DNA from: Collinsella sp. | GTDB taxonomy: Bacteria > Actinomycetota > Coriobacteriia > Coriobacteriales > Coriobacteriaceae | Length of the DNA: 64,000 nt | Direction: 5' to 3' | Assembly (NCBI GenBank): GCA_019414645.1 | Contig: DXLP01000004.1 | Coordinates: forward strand, 18,774 to 82,773 | Shown here: positions 25,970 through 34,281 of the stretch, piece by piece | How the letters are laid out: each line of letters begins with the position of its first letter | Position numbering within the stretch: the first letter of the stretch is position 1 | Made by a program: the position numbers and the translations under genes | The notes under the pieces: generated by a model | What the model was told of the DNA's origin: nothing | Database searches by the model: none | The model's input: only the letters and a program-made list of their open reading frames with translations

Positions 25970-27412
25970 CTATCGACCTCCCTTCGAGACGGCGTCATCG
26001 CGCATGAGCTCGGCCAGCGCCTCGCAATCGATACGCAAGGCATCGCCGCCCGCCGGGTCGAGCGAATCGCCCTGTCCGGCGAGATCTTTGGCCTGCTTGC
26101 GCTCCGCGCGGGAAAGGCCCCGCTCGCGATACTTTTGCGAGTGCGCCGTGTACATGTTGATAAACAGGATGACCAAGAAGCTAAAGGCGATCACGACGAC
26201 AACCCAAAAGAGAGCCACCGACGTGCTGCCGCCCATCCACTCAAAGTAGATGGCGATGGGGATGGTCTGGGTAATGCCGGCATAGTTGCCCGCAAAGAAC
26301 AGGGTGCAGCCAAACTCGCCCATGGCGCGCGCGAAGGCGAGCACCGTGCCGGCGGCAATCGAGGGCCAACCAAGCGGCATCATAAGCTTGGTGAAGATGC
26401 GACGTTCGGACCATCCCAAGGTTCGCGCGGCGTCGAGCATCTGCGTGTCGAGGCTCTCGAAGGCTCCGAGCGCCGTGCGGTAGACCAGCGGAAACGACAC
26501 AACGACGGCCGAAATGACCGCCGCGGGCCAGGTAAAGACGATCGAGATGCCGTGCGCGATGAGCCACTGGCCCACCCCGGTCGAGCGGCCAAACAGCATG
26601 AGGAGCAGAAAGCCGCAGACCGTGGGCGGCAGCACCATAGGAATCGTAAAGACCGAGTCGAGCAGGCCCTTGATGCGACTCGAGGTACCCATAGTCTTCC
26701 ACGCGGCGAACAGGCCCAGCGCAAAGGAGATCAGCAGGGCAAGGCCGCTCGTTTTTATGGACACCCAAAACGGGCGATAGTCGATGTCGCCCAAAAAGGA
26801 GGCCAGAGAGGTCCAGGGCCCCTGCTCATCCCGCAACACGACAGACGATGCTTCTACCATTTGAGCGCTATCAAGCCAACGCGCGCCGCCCTTGGCATCA
26901 CCCGAGGCCGATGCAATCACCACATAGCGGTCCCCATCCGCACCGCGCTCGTCAAAGCCATAGGTATACCCGCCGGTATCAAACGTTGTTTCCGCCGTGA
27001 CACACCAAGGAAGATCCACGTCCCCTAGCTGCGCACCTCCCATGGAGTTTGCGCTGTCGAGCTCACAGACGAGGGCCTTGAGACCCGATACGCACTCGTT
27101 GTCCTGCGGATCCAATCCATACTTCTCGACCGCCTTGGGCGATATCCACACCACAACGCGATCGGCAGCAGGCGCCACTACAAGGTCCACGTCCTCGTCA
27201 ACGGGAAACCGGTAGCCCTCAGGCTGGCCCTCCATGGCACGAGCGGTCCCCTTGGCCAACCGCTCAAAACCCTCGATCCCATAGGAAAGCCCATGAGCGG
27301 TCGCAGCAACCTGGGCCCCGTCCTCAGCGTCCCCAGCAAACGCAAATCCCGGCACCCAGCAAAGCGCGAAGGTCAAAGCACAGGCGACAAGCATGCGGAA
27401 TTTATTAAGCAC
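25970..27412 (-). CDS. modB: Molybdate ABC transporter permease with large N-terminal exported domain
   Basis: The C-terminal half (from about residue 225) is a normal ModB permease: five or six spans, DSVFTIPMVLPPTVCGFLL, and the cytoplasmic EAA-type loop AARTLGWSERRIFTKLMMPLGWPS that docks on ModC. Ahead of it is a signal-like segment (LVACALTFALCWVPGFAFA) and about 200 residues predicted outside the membrane, which standard ModB (about 220-230 residues in total) lacks. A charged tail of about 55 residues ends the protein. GTG at 27412 is chosen because GGAG is six bases upstream; total length is 480. The extra domain has no recognised fold here and may help receive molybdate from ModA. Confidence 0.9.
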   Translation of the reverse strand: MLNKFRMLVACALTFALCWVPGFAFAGDAEDGAQVAATAHGLSYGIEGFERLAKGTARAMEGQPEGYRFPVDEDVDLVVAPAADRVVVWISPKAVEKYGLDPQDNECVSGLKALVCELDSANSMGGAQLGDVDLPWCVTAETTFDTGGYTYGFDERGADGDRYVVIASASGDAKGGARWLDSAQMVEASSVVLRDEQGPWTSLASFLGDIDYRPFWVSIKTSGLALLISFALGLFAAWKTMGTSSRIKGLLDSVFTIPMVLPPTVCGFLLLMLFGRSTGVGQWLIAHGISIVFTWPAAVISAVVVSFPLVYRTALGAFESLDTQMLDAARTLGWSERRIFTKLMMPLGWPSIAAGTVLAFARAMGEFGCTLFFAGNYAGITQTIPIAIYFEWMGGSTSVALFWVVVVIAFSFLVILFINMYTAHSQKYRERGLSRAERKQAKDLAGQGDSLDPAGGDALRIDCEALAELMRDDAVSKGGR

Positions 27413-27480
27413 GAAAAGCTCCAAGCGAATACAAGGACGGAGTGAAACACAAAACGATGGAATTATCGCGCCAAGCCGCA

Positions 27481-28356
27481 CTACGCGGAAAGCTCAAAGC
27501 CGTAGTTAGCCCAAATCTTCTGGGCGGACTTGCTGGACAGGCAGAAGTCGATGAACGCCTTGGCCTCGTCGGCGTGCTCGGAGATCTCGGCAACGGCACC
27601 CGGATACACGACGGGCTTATGCGAGTCCTCGGGGCACACGAAAGCCTCCTCGATGCCGTCATAGCGGAAGATATCAGAGCTGTAGACAAAACCTGCCACG
27701 CAGTCGCCCGTAGAGACGTAGGCCGCAGCGGTGCCGACCTTGTCGGCCAGGGCAACCTTGTCGGCGAGCTCGGGTGCATATTCGCCGTCGTCGCCCTCGG
27801 TGCCAGTATAGAGGCCCACGGAGGCCAGCGCCTGGTTGGCATACTTGCCGGCGGGGACGGTCTTGGCGTCGCCGATGGCGATCTTGCCGTCCAGATTCGC
27901 AACGTCGGCGATGGCCTCGATCTTGGTGTTGGAGCCCTCAGCGCGAATGATCACAAGGTCGTTGACGAACATATCCTCACGGGTGTCGGTGTCGACGAGC
28001 CCGGCGGTCTCGGCGTCGTCCATGGTGCCCTTGGAAGCGGTGATGAGCACGTCGACCGTGGCGCCGGCACGCATCTGCTCGACGAGGTCGCCGGAGGCCT
28101 TAAACTGCGTGTCGGCAAACGTGGTGCCGGTCTGCTCGGTGTAGAGCTCTTGAACCTCGGGCAGGGCCCTCTCGAGCGAGTTGGCGGCAAAGACCTGCAG
28201 CTCGACAGCCTTCTTCTTAGAGGAAGACTTGGCGGAGCCGGCATCTGAACCAGCGAGCTCGGACGTCTTGCTGCCCGAGCAGCCAGCAAGACCAAGGCCG
28301 GCAGCGGCGACAGCAGAAAGCGAGACAAAACCGCGGCGAGAAACCAAATCGAACAT
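27481..28356 (-). CDS. modA: Molybdate ABC transporter substrate-binding lipoprotein
   Basis: Lipid-anchored receptor of 291 residues. The N-terminus has SRRGFVSLSAVAAAGLGLAGCSGS, a twin-arginine-like lead and a lipobox cysteine (LAGC). The binding domain then shows LQVFAANSLERALPEVQELY, where ModA places anion-binding Ser, the FKASGDLVEQMRAGATVDVLITAS segment and VPAGKYANQALASVGLY. The final third holds the usual PVVYPGAV motif. The start is ATG with AAGGG six bases upstream. It heads modA-modB-modC. Confidence 0.95.
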   Translation of the reverse strand: MFDLVSRRGFVSLSAVAAAGLGLAGCSGSKTSELAGSDAGSAKSSSKKKAVELQVFAANSLERALPEVQELYTEQTGTTFADTQFKASGDLVEQMRAGATVDVLITASKGTMDDAETAGLVDTDTREDMFVNDLVIIRAEGSNTKIEAIADVANLDGKIAIGDAKTVPAGKYANQALASVGLYTGTEGDDGEYAPELADKVALADKVGTAAAYVSTGDCVAGFVYSSDIFRYDGIEEAFVCPEDSHKPVVYPGAVAEISEHADEAKAFIDFCLSSKSAQKIWANYGFELSA

Positions 28357-28508
28357 ATTCAACCCTTTCGGACCTTATGCCCGGGCACCCCACCGCGGGC
28401 TTTAATCTGCAATCAGATTATACTTCTGCGCGAATAATGATAGTGAGAAATTATTCTCACCAGAGAATATAGTTTCGAGTTAGCGTACACCTCGGCGTCG
28501 CTTCGGCG

Positions 28509-28546
28509 GAAAACAAAGGCGGAGCAGCCCGTAAGGTCGCTCCGCC
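28509..28546 (-). terminator. moeA-moaB operon terminator
   Basis: GGCGGAGC (28518-28525) pairs with GCTCCGCC (28539-28546). On the minus strand the stem is followed by TTTGTTTTCC. It begins 13 bases after the moaB stop. Confidence 0.85.
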
Positions 28547-28559
28547 GCAGGTAAGCCGC

Positions 28560-29039
28560 TTAGTTGGTATGTCCGCCGCCCGCCGTCATCTGGGCCGCAT
28601 GCTCCAGCTGGTCGCTCACGGCCTCCCAGCTTTCGCAGGCGGCCTTCGTAGAACCGGGAAAGTTTACGACAAGTGTATGACCTCGTTGCATGCAAATAGC
28701 GCGTGAGAGCATGGCGCGGCGCGTCTTGGTCATCGAGTACGCACGGATTGTCTCGGCAATACCCGGCACATCGCGGTCGCAAACGGCACGCGTCGCCTCG
28801 GGCGTCACATCGCGCATCGAAAGCCCCGTGCCGCCGCAGGTGAGCACGACATTGGCGTGGCACTCATCGGCGGCTTCCACAATGGCATCACCAATCTCGC
28901 TGACGTCGTCGCGCACGACCACATGTGAGGCGACCGTCCAGCCCTGCGCCTCGATGAGTTCCTCGAGTGCGGCTCCGGCCTCGTCCTGAGCAAGATCGCG
29001 CGTATCCGAGCACGTCACGATTGAAATCTTCAACTCCAT
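28560..29039 (-). CDS. moaB: Molybdenum cofactor biosynthesis protein (MoaB/MogA family)
   Basis: Adenylates molybdopterin so that MoeA can insert molybdate. The 159-residue protein has the family core: IVTCSDTRDLAQDEAG near the N-terminus, then VLTCGGTGLSMRDVTPEATRAV (the GGTG loop and following helix) and AMLSRAICMQRG. It ends with NFPGSTKAACESWEAV, the pocket-closing PGS segment. AGGAGG lies eight bases before MELKIS. It follows moeA by ten bases. The neighbourhood is molybdenum-related throughout. Confidence 0.94.
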   Translation of the reverse strand: MELKISIVTCSDTRDLAQDEAGAALEELIEAQGWTVASHVVVRDDVSEIGDAIVEAADECHANVVLTCGGTGLSMRDVTPEATRAVCDRDVPGIAETIRAYSMTKTRRAMLSRAICMQRGHTLVVNFPGSTKAACESWEAVSDQLEHAAQMTAGGGHTN

Positions 29040-29049
29040 AGCGATCCTC

Positions 29050-30312
29050 CTATAGCACCGTTCCCTCAGGCAGGTCGACGCGAACAACGTCCACGACATC
29101 TCCCGCCTTGAGCTCGCACGGTCCTTCGTCAATACGCAGCAGGCAGTTGGCCCGCTGCATCGTGCCGAGCAGCGCCGAATTCTGCGTCTTGGCCTCGGTC
29201 ACCAACAGCTCACCGGTCTCGGGGTCGCGCAAAACCGTGGCGCGATCGAAGAAGCGTCGGTCCTGGCGCTTTTTCACGCCGTGTGTGAGCGTCGCCTGCT
29301 GCACGGGACGCGCCCCCTCGGCAAAACCACGCATCTTGCGGATCGCCGGGCGCGCGAGCATCTCAAAGCCCACATACGCCGCCGCTGGATTGCCCGAAAG
29401 CCCCAGGTAGGGCTTGCCCCCAAGCAGGCCAAACGTGATGGCCTTGCCGGGACGCATCGAGATGCGATCGAACAGTACCTCGCCCTCGCGCCGGACGAGC
29501 GCCGTCACATAGTCGTAGTCGCCCGCCGAGGCGCCACCGCTCGTAATGACAAAATCGCACTCCTGCACGGCATGATGCACCAGCTCGGCGATCGCCTGCT
29601 CATCATCGGGCGCAATGCCGTAGAACACGGGCTCGGCGCCGGCATCGAGTGCCTCGGCCATCAGCGCCGAGGAGTTGGAATCGCGAATCTGACCACGCGC
29701 CGGCAGCTCACTCGGCGCGACCAGCTCCGTGCCCAGCGAGATGATGCCCACACGTGGGGCAGCGTGCACCTTCACGCTCGCGTATCCGGCGCTTGCCAGC
29801 AAGCCGGCGCCGGCCGGAGCCACGACCTCGCCGGCGTGCATCACAACATCGCCGGCATGGGCCTCCTCGGCAGCAGAGCGAACGTTCTCCCCTACCTTGG
29901 CCGGCGCCGAGAAGCTCACGCGTGAGCCCTCGTTGCCATTGCCGTCAAGCACCTCGACAATCTCGTATTTCACCACGGCATCCGCACCCTCGGGCACCGG
30001 CGCACCCGTCATGATGCGGACCGCCTCGCCCGGGGCGATTGCGCCCTCAAACACATGGCCCGCGGCCTCGTGTCCGATAACGTCGAGCGTCACCGGCGCC
30101 TCGCCAGACGCCTGCACCAAGTCCGCCGAGCGCACGGCATATCCGTCCATAGCGCTGTTGGCAAACGGCGAGATGTCGATATCGGCCACCGCGTCCTCGG
30201 CCAAGGGAAGACCGGCGGCCTGCCACACGGGAATCTCGATGAGATCCGTCGGAACAACATGCGACAGAACAATCGACTGCGCGTCCTCCAGCGGAATGAG
30301 TTTCTCTGCCAT
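29050..30312 (-). CDS. moeA: Molybdopterin molybdenumtransferase
   Basis: Inserts molybdate into adenylylated molybdopterin, in the cytoplasm. The 420 residues have the MoeA order: SPFANSAMDGYAVRS near residue 48, GEAVRIMTGAPVPEGADAVV, a RDSNSSALMAEAL segment, TSGGASAGDYDYV and the MPT-binding SMRPGKAITFGLLGGKPYLGLSGNPAAAYV. The C-terminal beta domain is complete. GAGG lies five bases before MAEKLI. The order moeA-moaB followed by modABC on the same strand puts cofactor assembly upstream of molybdate uptake. Confidence 0.96.
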   Translation of the reverse strand: MAEKLIPLEDAQSIVLSHVVPTDLIEIPVWQAAGLPLAEDAVADIDISPFANSAMDGYAVRSADLVQASGEAPVTLDVIGHEAAGHVFEGAIAPGEAVRIMTGAPVPEGADAVVKYEIVEVLDGNGNEGSRVSFSAPAKVGENVRSAAEEAHAGDVVMHAGEVVAPAGAGLLASAGYASVKVHAAPRVGIISLGTELVAPSELPARGQIRDSNSSALMAEALDAGAEPVFYGIAPDDEQAIAELVHHAVQECDFVITSGGASAGDYDYVTALVRREGEVLFDRISMRPGKAITFGLLGGKPYLGLSGNPAAAYVGFEMLARPAIRKMRGFAEGARPVQQATLTHGVKKRQDRRFFDRATVLRDPETGELLVTEAKTQNSALLGTMQRANCLLRIDEGPCELKAGDVVDVVRVDLPEGTVL

Positions 30313-30522
30313 ATGCACCTCTTAATGCCACGCCGCACAACAGGAGCGCCGATTCTTTATGCTTGTCTCAGTATAATCCCCCGACGCACGACCGCGACTC
30401 GGCCTGTACCCGCAAATACACCTGTCGGTTGCAGGCCGCGAAACAGAATGGAAACCAACCCACCGGCTCGTCGCGTTTACCGCGTTTTATAATGCTTGCG
30501 TTACAACCTAAAAGAGGAACAT

Positions 30523-31944
30523 ATGGCTCATAACGACAAACCCGAAAGCGCAAACGAGGCGCAGGATCATTCCCAGCCGCTCGACGACGGCGGCCTTTTC
30601 TCCCTTAGCGACGTCATCATGGCAGGCAGGCAACAGCTCACCCGCTCCGAGCATCTCTTGGCTGCCGACACACTCCGCAACGCCCGCAACCTACTCGCGA
30701 GCGCTAAGTTGCTCGTACTCGTCGTCATCGTCTCGCTCGCCATGGGCGTTGCCGCTTGGGCGTTTTTGGCCTCGCTGAATATCGCGACCGACTATCGCGA
30801 GCACCATGCATGGGTCTACGCCTTGCTTCCTGTTGTGGGCGTTGCCACCGCATGGGTGTACAAAAACCACGGCCTTGCCGCCAAACGAGGCAACAACCTG
30901 GTCATCGACTCCGCTCTGGGCACACGTCTCATCCATATGCGCATGGCCGTCCTCACCTTCGTCTGCTCCACGCTCACGCACCTAACGGGCGGATCGGCCG
31001 GTCGCGAGGGAGCCGCGGTACAGATTGGCGGCACCATCGCCAGCAACATCTCGAGCCTCGCCCACCTCAAAAAGCATGACCACCACGACCTCATGCTCGC
31101 CGGCATCTCGTCGGCCTTTGGCGCCGTATTCGGTTCGCCCCTTGCCGGCGCGTTCTTTGGCATGGAGATGTGTTTTATCGGCAAGATCGACTACACCGCG
31201 GGCATCTACTGTCTGGTCGCCTCGTTTACCGGCTACTTTACATCACTCGCCCTGGGTACCGAGTACGAAGCGAATGTCATCGCCAGCGTTCCCAACATGA
31301 CACCACGGACGGTTGCCATCGTTGTTATCAGCGCCATTATCTTCGGTCTGACGGCACGCCTCTTTGCCTGGTCGGTTCGAACCGTCAAAAGCCTGTACGG
31401 TCGCTTTATCACCAACTACCTTGCTCGCGCACTCGTGGGCGCGCTCGTGGTGCTCGCGGCATACGCGATGCTCGACGCCTGGAAGTATGCCGGCCTTGCC
31501 ACCTGGCTCTCGGGCGCCGGGTTCGCCGGTAACACGACCCTTGCCGACGCAGCCATCAAGCTCGTGGTGACGGCGCTTACCCTGGGTGCGGGCTTCCAAG
31601 GCGGCGAGGTCACGCCCCTGTTTGGCATCGGCGCGGCGCTCGGCGGCTGGATCGGTTGCCTCGTCGGTATCGACCCCAGCTTTCTGGCGGCGCTGGGCAT
31701 GCTCGGTGTTTTCTGCGCCGGCCTTAACGTGCCCATCACCACCTGTATGATGGCCATCGACCTGTTCCACGGCACGGCAGCCGGCTTCTTCGTGATCGTG
31801 GCGTTTATCAGCTATCTTGTCGGCGGCCACCGCGGCGTATATCCCGCGCAGCGCATTGTCTCGCCTAAACGCCGTTCGCTTATTGTGGATGAGGGCGGTA
31901 CGGTAGCGGATGCTATCGAGCGCCACAACGACCTGATAGAGTAG
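30523..31944 (+). CDS. CLC family anion transporter, possibly the fluoride (CLC-F) type
   Basis: A CLC antiporter or channel of 473 residues with many hydrophobic helices. The conserved loop of helix F is GSAGREGAAVQIG with the gating glutamate. The first selectivity motif reads RGNNLVID instead of the chloride-type GSGIP, and the helix N motif is GGEVTPLFGIG rather than GGIFAP. These two substitutions resemble the fluoride/proton CLC-F group, a weaker inference than the family call. No fluoride riboswitch is seen in the 200 bases upstream; TATAAT at 30488 is a likely -10. GAGGAA precedes MAHNDK. It is divergent from moeA. Confidence 0.87.
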   Translation: MAHNDKPESANEAQDHSQPLDDGGLFSLSDVIMAGRQQLTRSEHLLAADTLRNARNLLASAKLLVLVVIVSLAMGVAAWAFLASLNIATDYREHHAWVYALLPVVGVATAWVYKNHGLAAKRGNNLVIDSALGTRLIHMRMAVLTFVCSTLTHLTGGSAGREGAAVQIGGTIASNISSLAHLKKHDHHDLMLAGISSAFGAVFGSPLAGAFFGMEMCFIGKIDYTAGIYCLVASFTGYFTSLALGTEYEANVIASVPNMTPRTVAIVVISAIIFGLTARLFAWSVRTVKSLYGRFITNYLARALVGALVVLAAYAMLDAWKYAGLATWLSGAGFAGNTTLADAAIKLVVTALTLGAGFQGGEVTPLFGIGAALGGWIGCLVGIDPSFLAALGMLGVFCAGLNVPITTCMMAIDLFHGTAAGFFVIVAFISYLVGGHRGVYPAQRIVSPKRRSLIVDEGGTVADAIERHNDLIE

Positions 31945-32031
31945 ACGTTAGTATTCGCCGTGCAGCCACAATCGGGGGCAATTCGACCTGAGCGCGACCG
32001 CACCGTCACGTCATACGCCAGGAGTCGCCCC

Positions 32032-32994
32032 ATGCACGCAACTGATTTTGGTCGCACGCTCATAATCGCCAACCCTGCCGCCCAGTCGGGTGCGGCGCGC
32101 GAGGTCGCTGAGCGCCTGCAGCGCTTTTTGGACATGACCGCGCGCGCATCCCAGTTTGATCTGGTGCTAACCGAGCACATGGGACACGCCAAGGAGCTTG
32201 CCGCACAGGCTCAGGGCTATCGTACCGTTATCGCACTCGGCGGCGACGGCGTGATCCACGAGGTCGTCAACGGGCTTATGACACAGGATGAGGCGGTCCG
32301 GCCCGCTCTTGCCGTCCTGCCCGTAGGCTCCGGCAACGATTTTGCCCAAACGCTCGGTATCGATGATTTCTCCGGTAAGGATTTTGGCGCGCTGCTCACC
32401 TGCGAGCTGCAGCGTCAGGACATCGGGCGCATTCGCTCATGGAACCCCGCAAACGGCAGCGGCGAGGCTTCCGTTGTGTACTACGACCAGACGCTTTCGG
32501 TCGGCATCGATGCCGCCATCGGCCTGGGCACCACCGAGCTGCGCAAAAAGACCGGCTTGACGGGCGCGCCGCTCTACACCCTCTCGGGTCTGGAGCAGTT
32601 TGGCCTGCGCTATCGCAACTACCTCATGACAGTCAGCTTTGACGGGGCGCCCGCCGAGCGCGTGAGGGCGATTATCATGGCGATTCAGCTGGGCCCCACG
32701 TATGGCTCGGGCTATCGCATCTGCCCCGATGCCGACCCCTGCGACGGCATGCTCGACGTCTGCTACGCATGCGGCCCCGTCCCTCGCGCGATTGCCCTGC
32801 CTATGTTCCTCTCGGCCAAAGACGGCCACCATACCAAGTTGCCACCGGTTCGCATGCGCCGCTGCCGCCATGCCGAGCTCACCTTTGAGGAGCCCGACTA
32901 CCCCATCCAAGCCGACGGCGAGCCCATCGTCGCCTCGCGCATCGAGGTCGACATCCTCGCCGGCGCCCTCCATGTCTGGCGCCCCACCCGCTAA
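32032..32994 (+). CDS. Diacylglycerol kinase-family lipid kinase (DagK/YegS)
   Basis: A 320-residue ATP-dependent kinase with the DAGK catalytic domain. ANPAAQSGAA near residue 12 is the first nucleotide loop, ALGGDGVIHEVVNGL is the GGDG motif, and LPVGSGNDFAQTLGI follows. The C-terminal beta sandwich contains QADGEPI, the family's acidic site. It could act on diacylglycerol or on an undecaprenol or other lipid. AGGAG is seven bases upstream of MHATDF. It follows the CLC gene by 87 bases on the same strand. Confidence 0.9.
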   Translation: MHATDFGRTLIIANPAAQSGAAREVAERLQRFLDMTARASQFDLVLTEHMGHAKELAAQAQGYRTVIALGGDGVIHEVVNGLMTQDEAVRPALAVLPVGSGNDFAQTLGIDDFSGKDFGALLTCELQRQDIGRIRSWNPANGSGEASVVYYDQTLSVGIDAAIGLGTTELRKKTGLTGAPLYTLSGLEQFGLRYRNYLMTVSFDGAPAERVRAIIMAIQLGPTYGSGYRICPDADPCDGMLDVCYACGPVPRAIALPMFLSAKDGHHTKLPPVRMRRCRHAELTFEEPDYPIQADGEPIVASRIEVDILAGALHVWRPTR

Positions 32995-33001
32995 CCCAAC
33001 C

Positions 33002-33072
33002 TAAGTTGCGGTGAAATAGGGACTGTTTATGCAGCAAGTGCCGCAAAACAATCCCTATTTCACCGCAACTTA
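33002..33072. repeat. Family C palindromic repeat, copy 3
   Basis: The arms 33004-33027 and 33047-33070 share 24 bases with one change that would be G.T on one strand. The outer AGTTGCGGTGAAATA is the family signature. It lies between convergent stop codons of the DagK and ArfB-like genes and may act in both directions. Confidence 0.88.
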
Positions 33073-33080
33073 TGAGGAGG

Positions 33081-33461
33081 CTATTCGTCGCTGCCCGGTT
33101 TGCGACGGTTGGCCTTTTTAATGGCGTTGAAGTGCTTGTCATTGAGCCTGCGCTGGCGAGAGCGCTGAGGCACCTTGGTCTTTACGCGTCGGCGCGGTGG
33201 ACGCCCGCGACGCTCAAGCTCAGCGCGCAGCTTACGCAGGCAGCTGCTACGGTTTTGGAACTGACTGCGGCTCTCGCGCGCCGTCACGGTAATCCCCGTG
33301 GGCCCATGCTTCATGCGCACCGCCGAGTCCGTCGTGTTCACGCCCTGCCCACCCGGGCCCGTCGCGCGAAACACCTGAACCTCGCAATCGCGTGCCAACT
33401 CCTCGACCGACATCTCGGCATAGTGCGCATACTCACGCCATCCCATCTTGTTCTCATCCAT
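33081..33461 (-). CDS. Release factor-like protein with GGQ motif (ArfB/YaeJ type)
   Basis: A 126-residue single-domain relative of RF1 and RF2. The catalytic loop [16 protein letters not shown] is complete, followed by [19 protein letters not shown]. The C-terminal 35 residues are strongly basic ([20 protein letters not shown]), like the tail of ArfB that enters empty mRNA channels. The size and tail suggest rescue of stalled ribosomes by peptidyl-tRNA hydrolysis rather than codon-specific termination. GGGGAGG lies about eight bases upstream of MDENKM. The open frame runs upstream through the family E palindrome, which is not counted as coding. Confidence 0.88.
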   Translation of the reverse strand: MDENKMGWREYAHYAEMSVEELARDCEVQVFRATGPGGQGVNTTDSAVRMKHGPTGITVTARESRSQFQNRSSCLRKLRAELERRGRPPRRRVKTKVPQRSRQRRLNDKHFNAIKKANRRKPGSDE

Positions 33462-33486
33462 ATCAACACCTCCCCTCATACAAAAA

Positions 33487-33517
33487 ATGTGACAAAGGGA
33501 CAGTCCCTTTGTCACAT
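33487..33517. repeat. Family E palindrome, copy 2
   Basis: A perfect 14-base stem, ATGTGACAAAGGGA with TCCCTTTGTCACAT around CAG. It is the sister of the element at 24866. It sits between the xpt stop and the ArfB-like start. Confidence 0.88.
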
Positions 33518-33544
33518 CGCATACCAATCGCTTGTGTTGCGCGC

Positions 33545-34123
33545 TTAGGCGAAGGTGATCTCGCCGGTCTCGCAGTCCATATCGGCGATGCGGGCCAAGC
33601 TCTCGACGCGGAAGCCGCGCTCGCGGAGCTTATCGCCGCCGCCCTGGAAGCCCTTCTCCACTGCAATGCCAATACCGGACACCTCGGCACCCGCAGCCTC
33701 GCAGATCTTGATGAGACCCTCGAGCGCGCAGCCGTTGGCCAGGAAGTCGTCGATAATCAGGACCTTGTCGCCCTCGGACAGGAAGCGCTTGCCGACGATG
33801 ACCGGGTACTCCTTCTGCTTGGTAAAGGAGTAGATGGTCGTGGCATACTGCTCGCCGTCAAGGTTGATAGACTGCGCCTTCTTGGCAAAGACCACCGGCA
33901 CGCCGCCAAAATGCTGAGCCGCGATGCAAGCCATGCCAATGCCCGAAGCCTCGATCGTCAGGATCTTGTTGATCTCGACACCCTCGAACAGACGGGCCCA
34001 CTCGGCACCCATGTGGTCGAACAGCTCAACGTCGCACTGGTGGTTGAGGAAGGCGTCAACCTTAAGGACGTTACCGGCCTTTACGATGCCGTCATGGCGA
34101 ATACGATCCTCAAGCTCCTGCAT
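33545..34123 (-). CDS. xpt: Xanthine phosphoribosyltransferase
   Basis: Salvages xanthine to XMP with PRPP. The 192 residues match the type in Gram-positive bacteria. Motifs are [14 protein letters not shown] at the start, the [16 protein letters not shown] substrate loop, [15 protein letters not shown] with the flexible loop, and [19 protein letters not shown], the PRPP-binding site. No purine riboswitch is visible in the 155 bases before the start. It reads toward the ArfB-like gene with a family E palindrome in between. It could feed nucleotide pools from the same purines the molybdenum hydroxylase might oxidise, which is only an idea. Confidence 0.95.
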   Translation of the reverse strand: MQELEDRIRHDGIVKAGNVLKVDAFLNHQCDVELFDHMGAEWARLFEGVEINKILTIEASGIGMACIAAQHFGGVPVVFAKKAQSINLDGEQYATTIYSFTKQKEYPVIVGKRFLSEGDKVLIIDDFLANGCALEGLIKICEAAGAEVSGIGIAVEKGFQGGGDKLRERGFRVESLARIADMDCETGEITFA

Positions 34124-34281
34124 GGCGCAACCCCTTCTCGCGGCAACGATACCGCGCGATTAATAAACGTTGTTCGATAGTCTACCACGGACCGACCCCC
34201 GCCCGTCCCACAAGCCGCATCGCACCATAAAGCCGCAAGACCAGTAGATGGGCCGATTCGTGGCAAGCCTGCCTCCACAAG

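Noticed and set aside
30313..30522. Fluoride riboswitch upstream of the CLC gene
   Set aside because: No conserved GGCGATGG start or pseudoknot sequence is seen.
34124..34281. Purine riboswitch upstream of xpt
   Set aside because: The paired loop sequences of the purine aptamer are not present.
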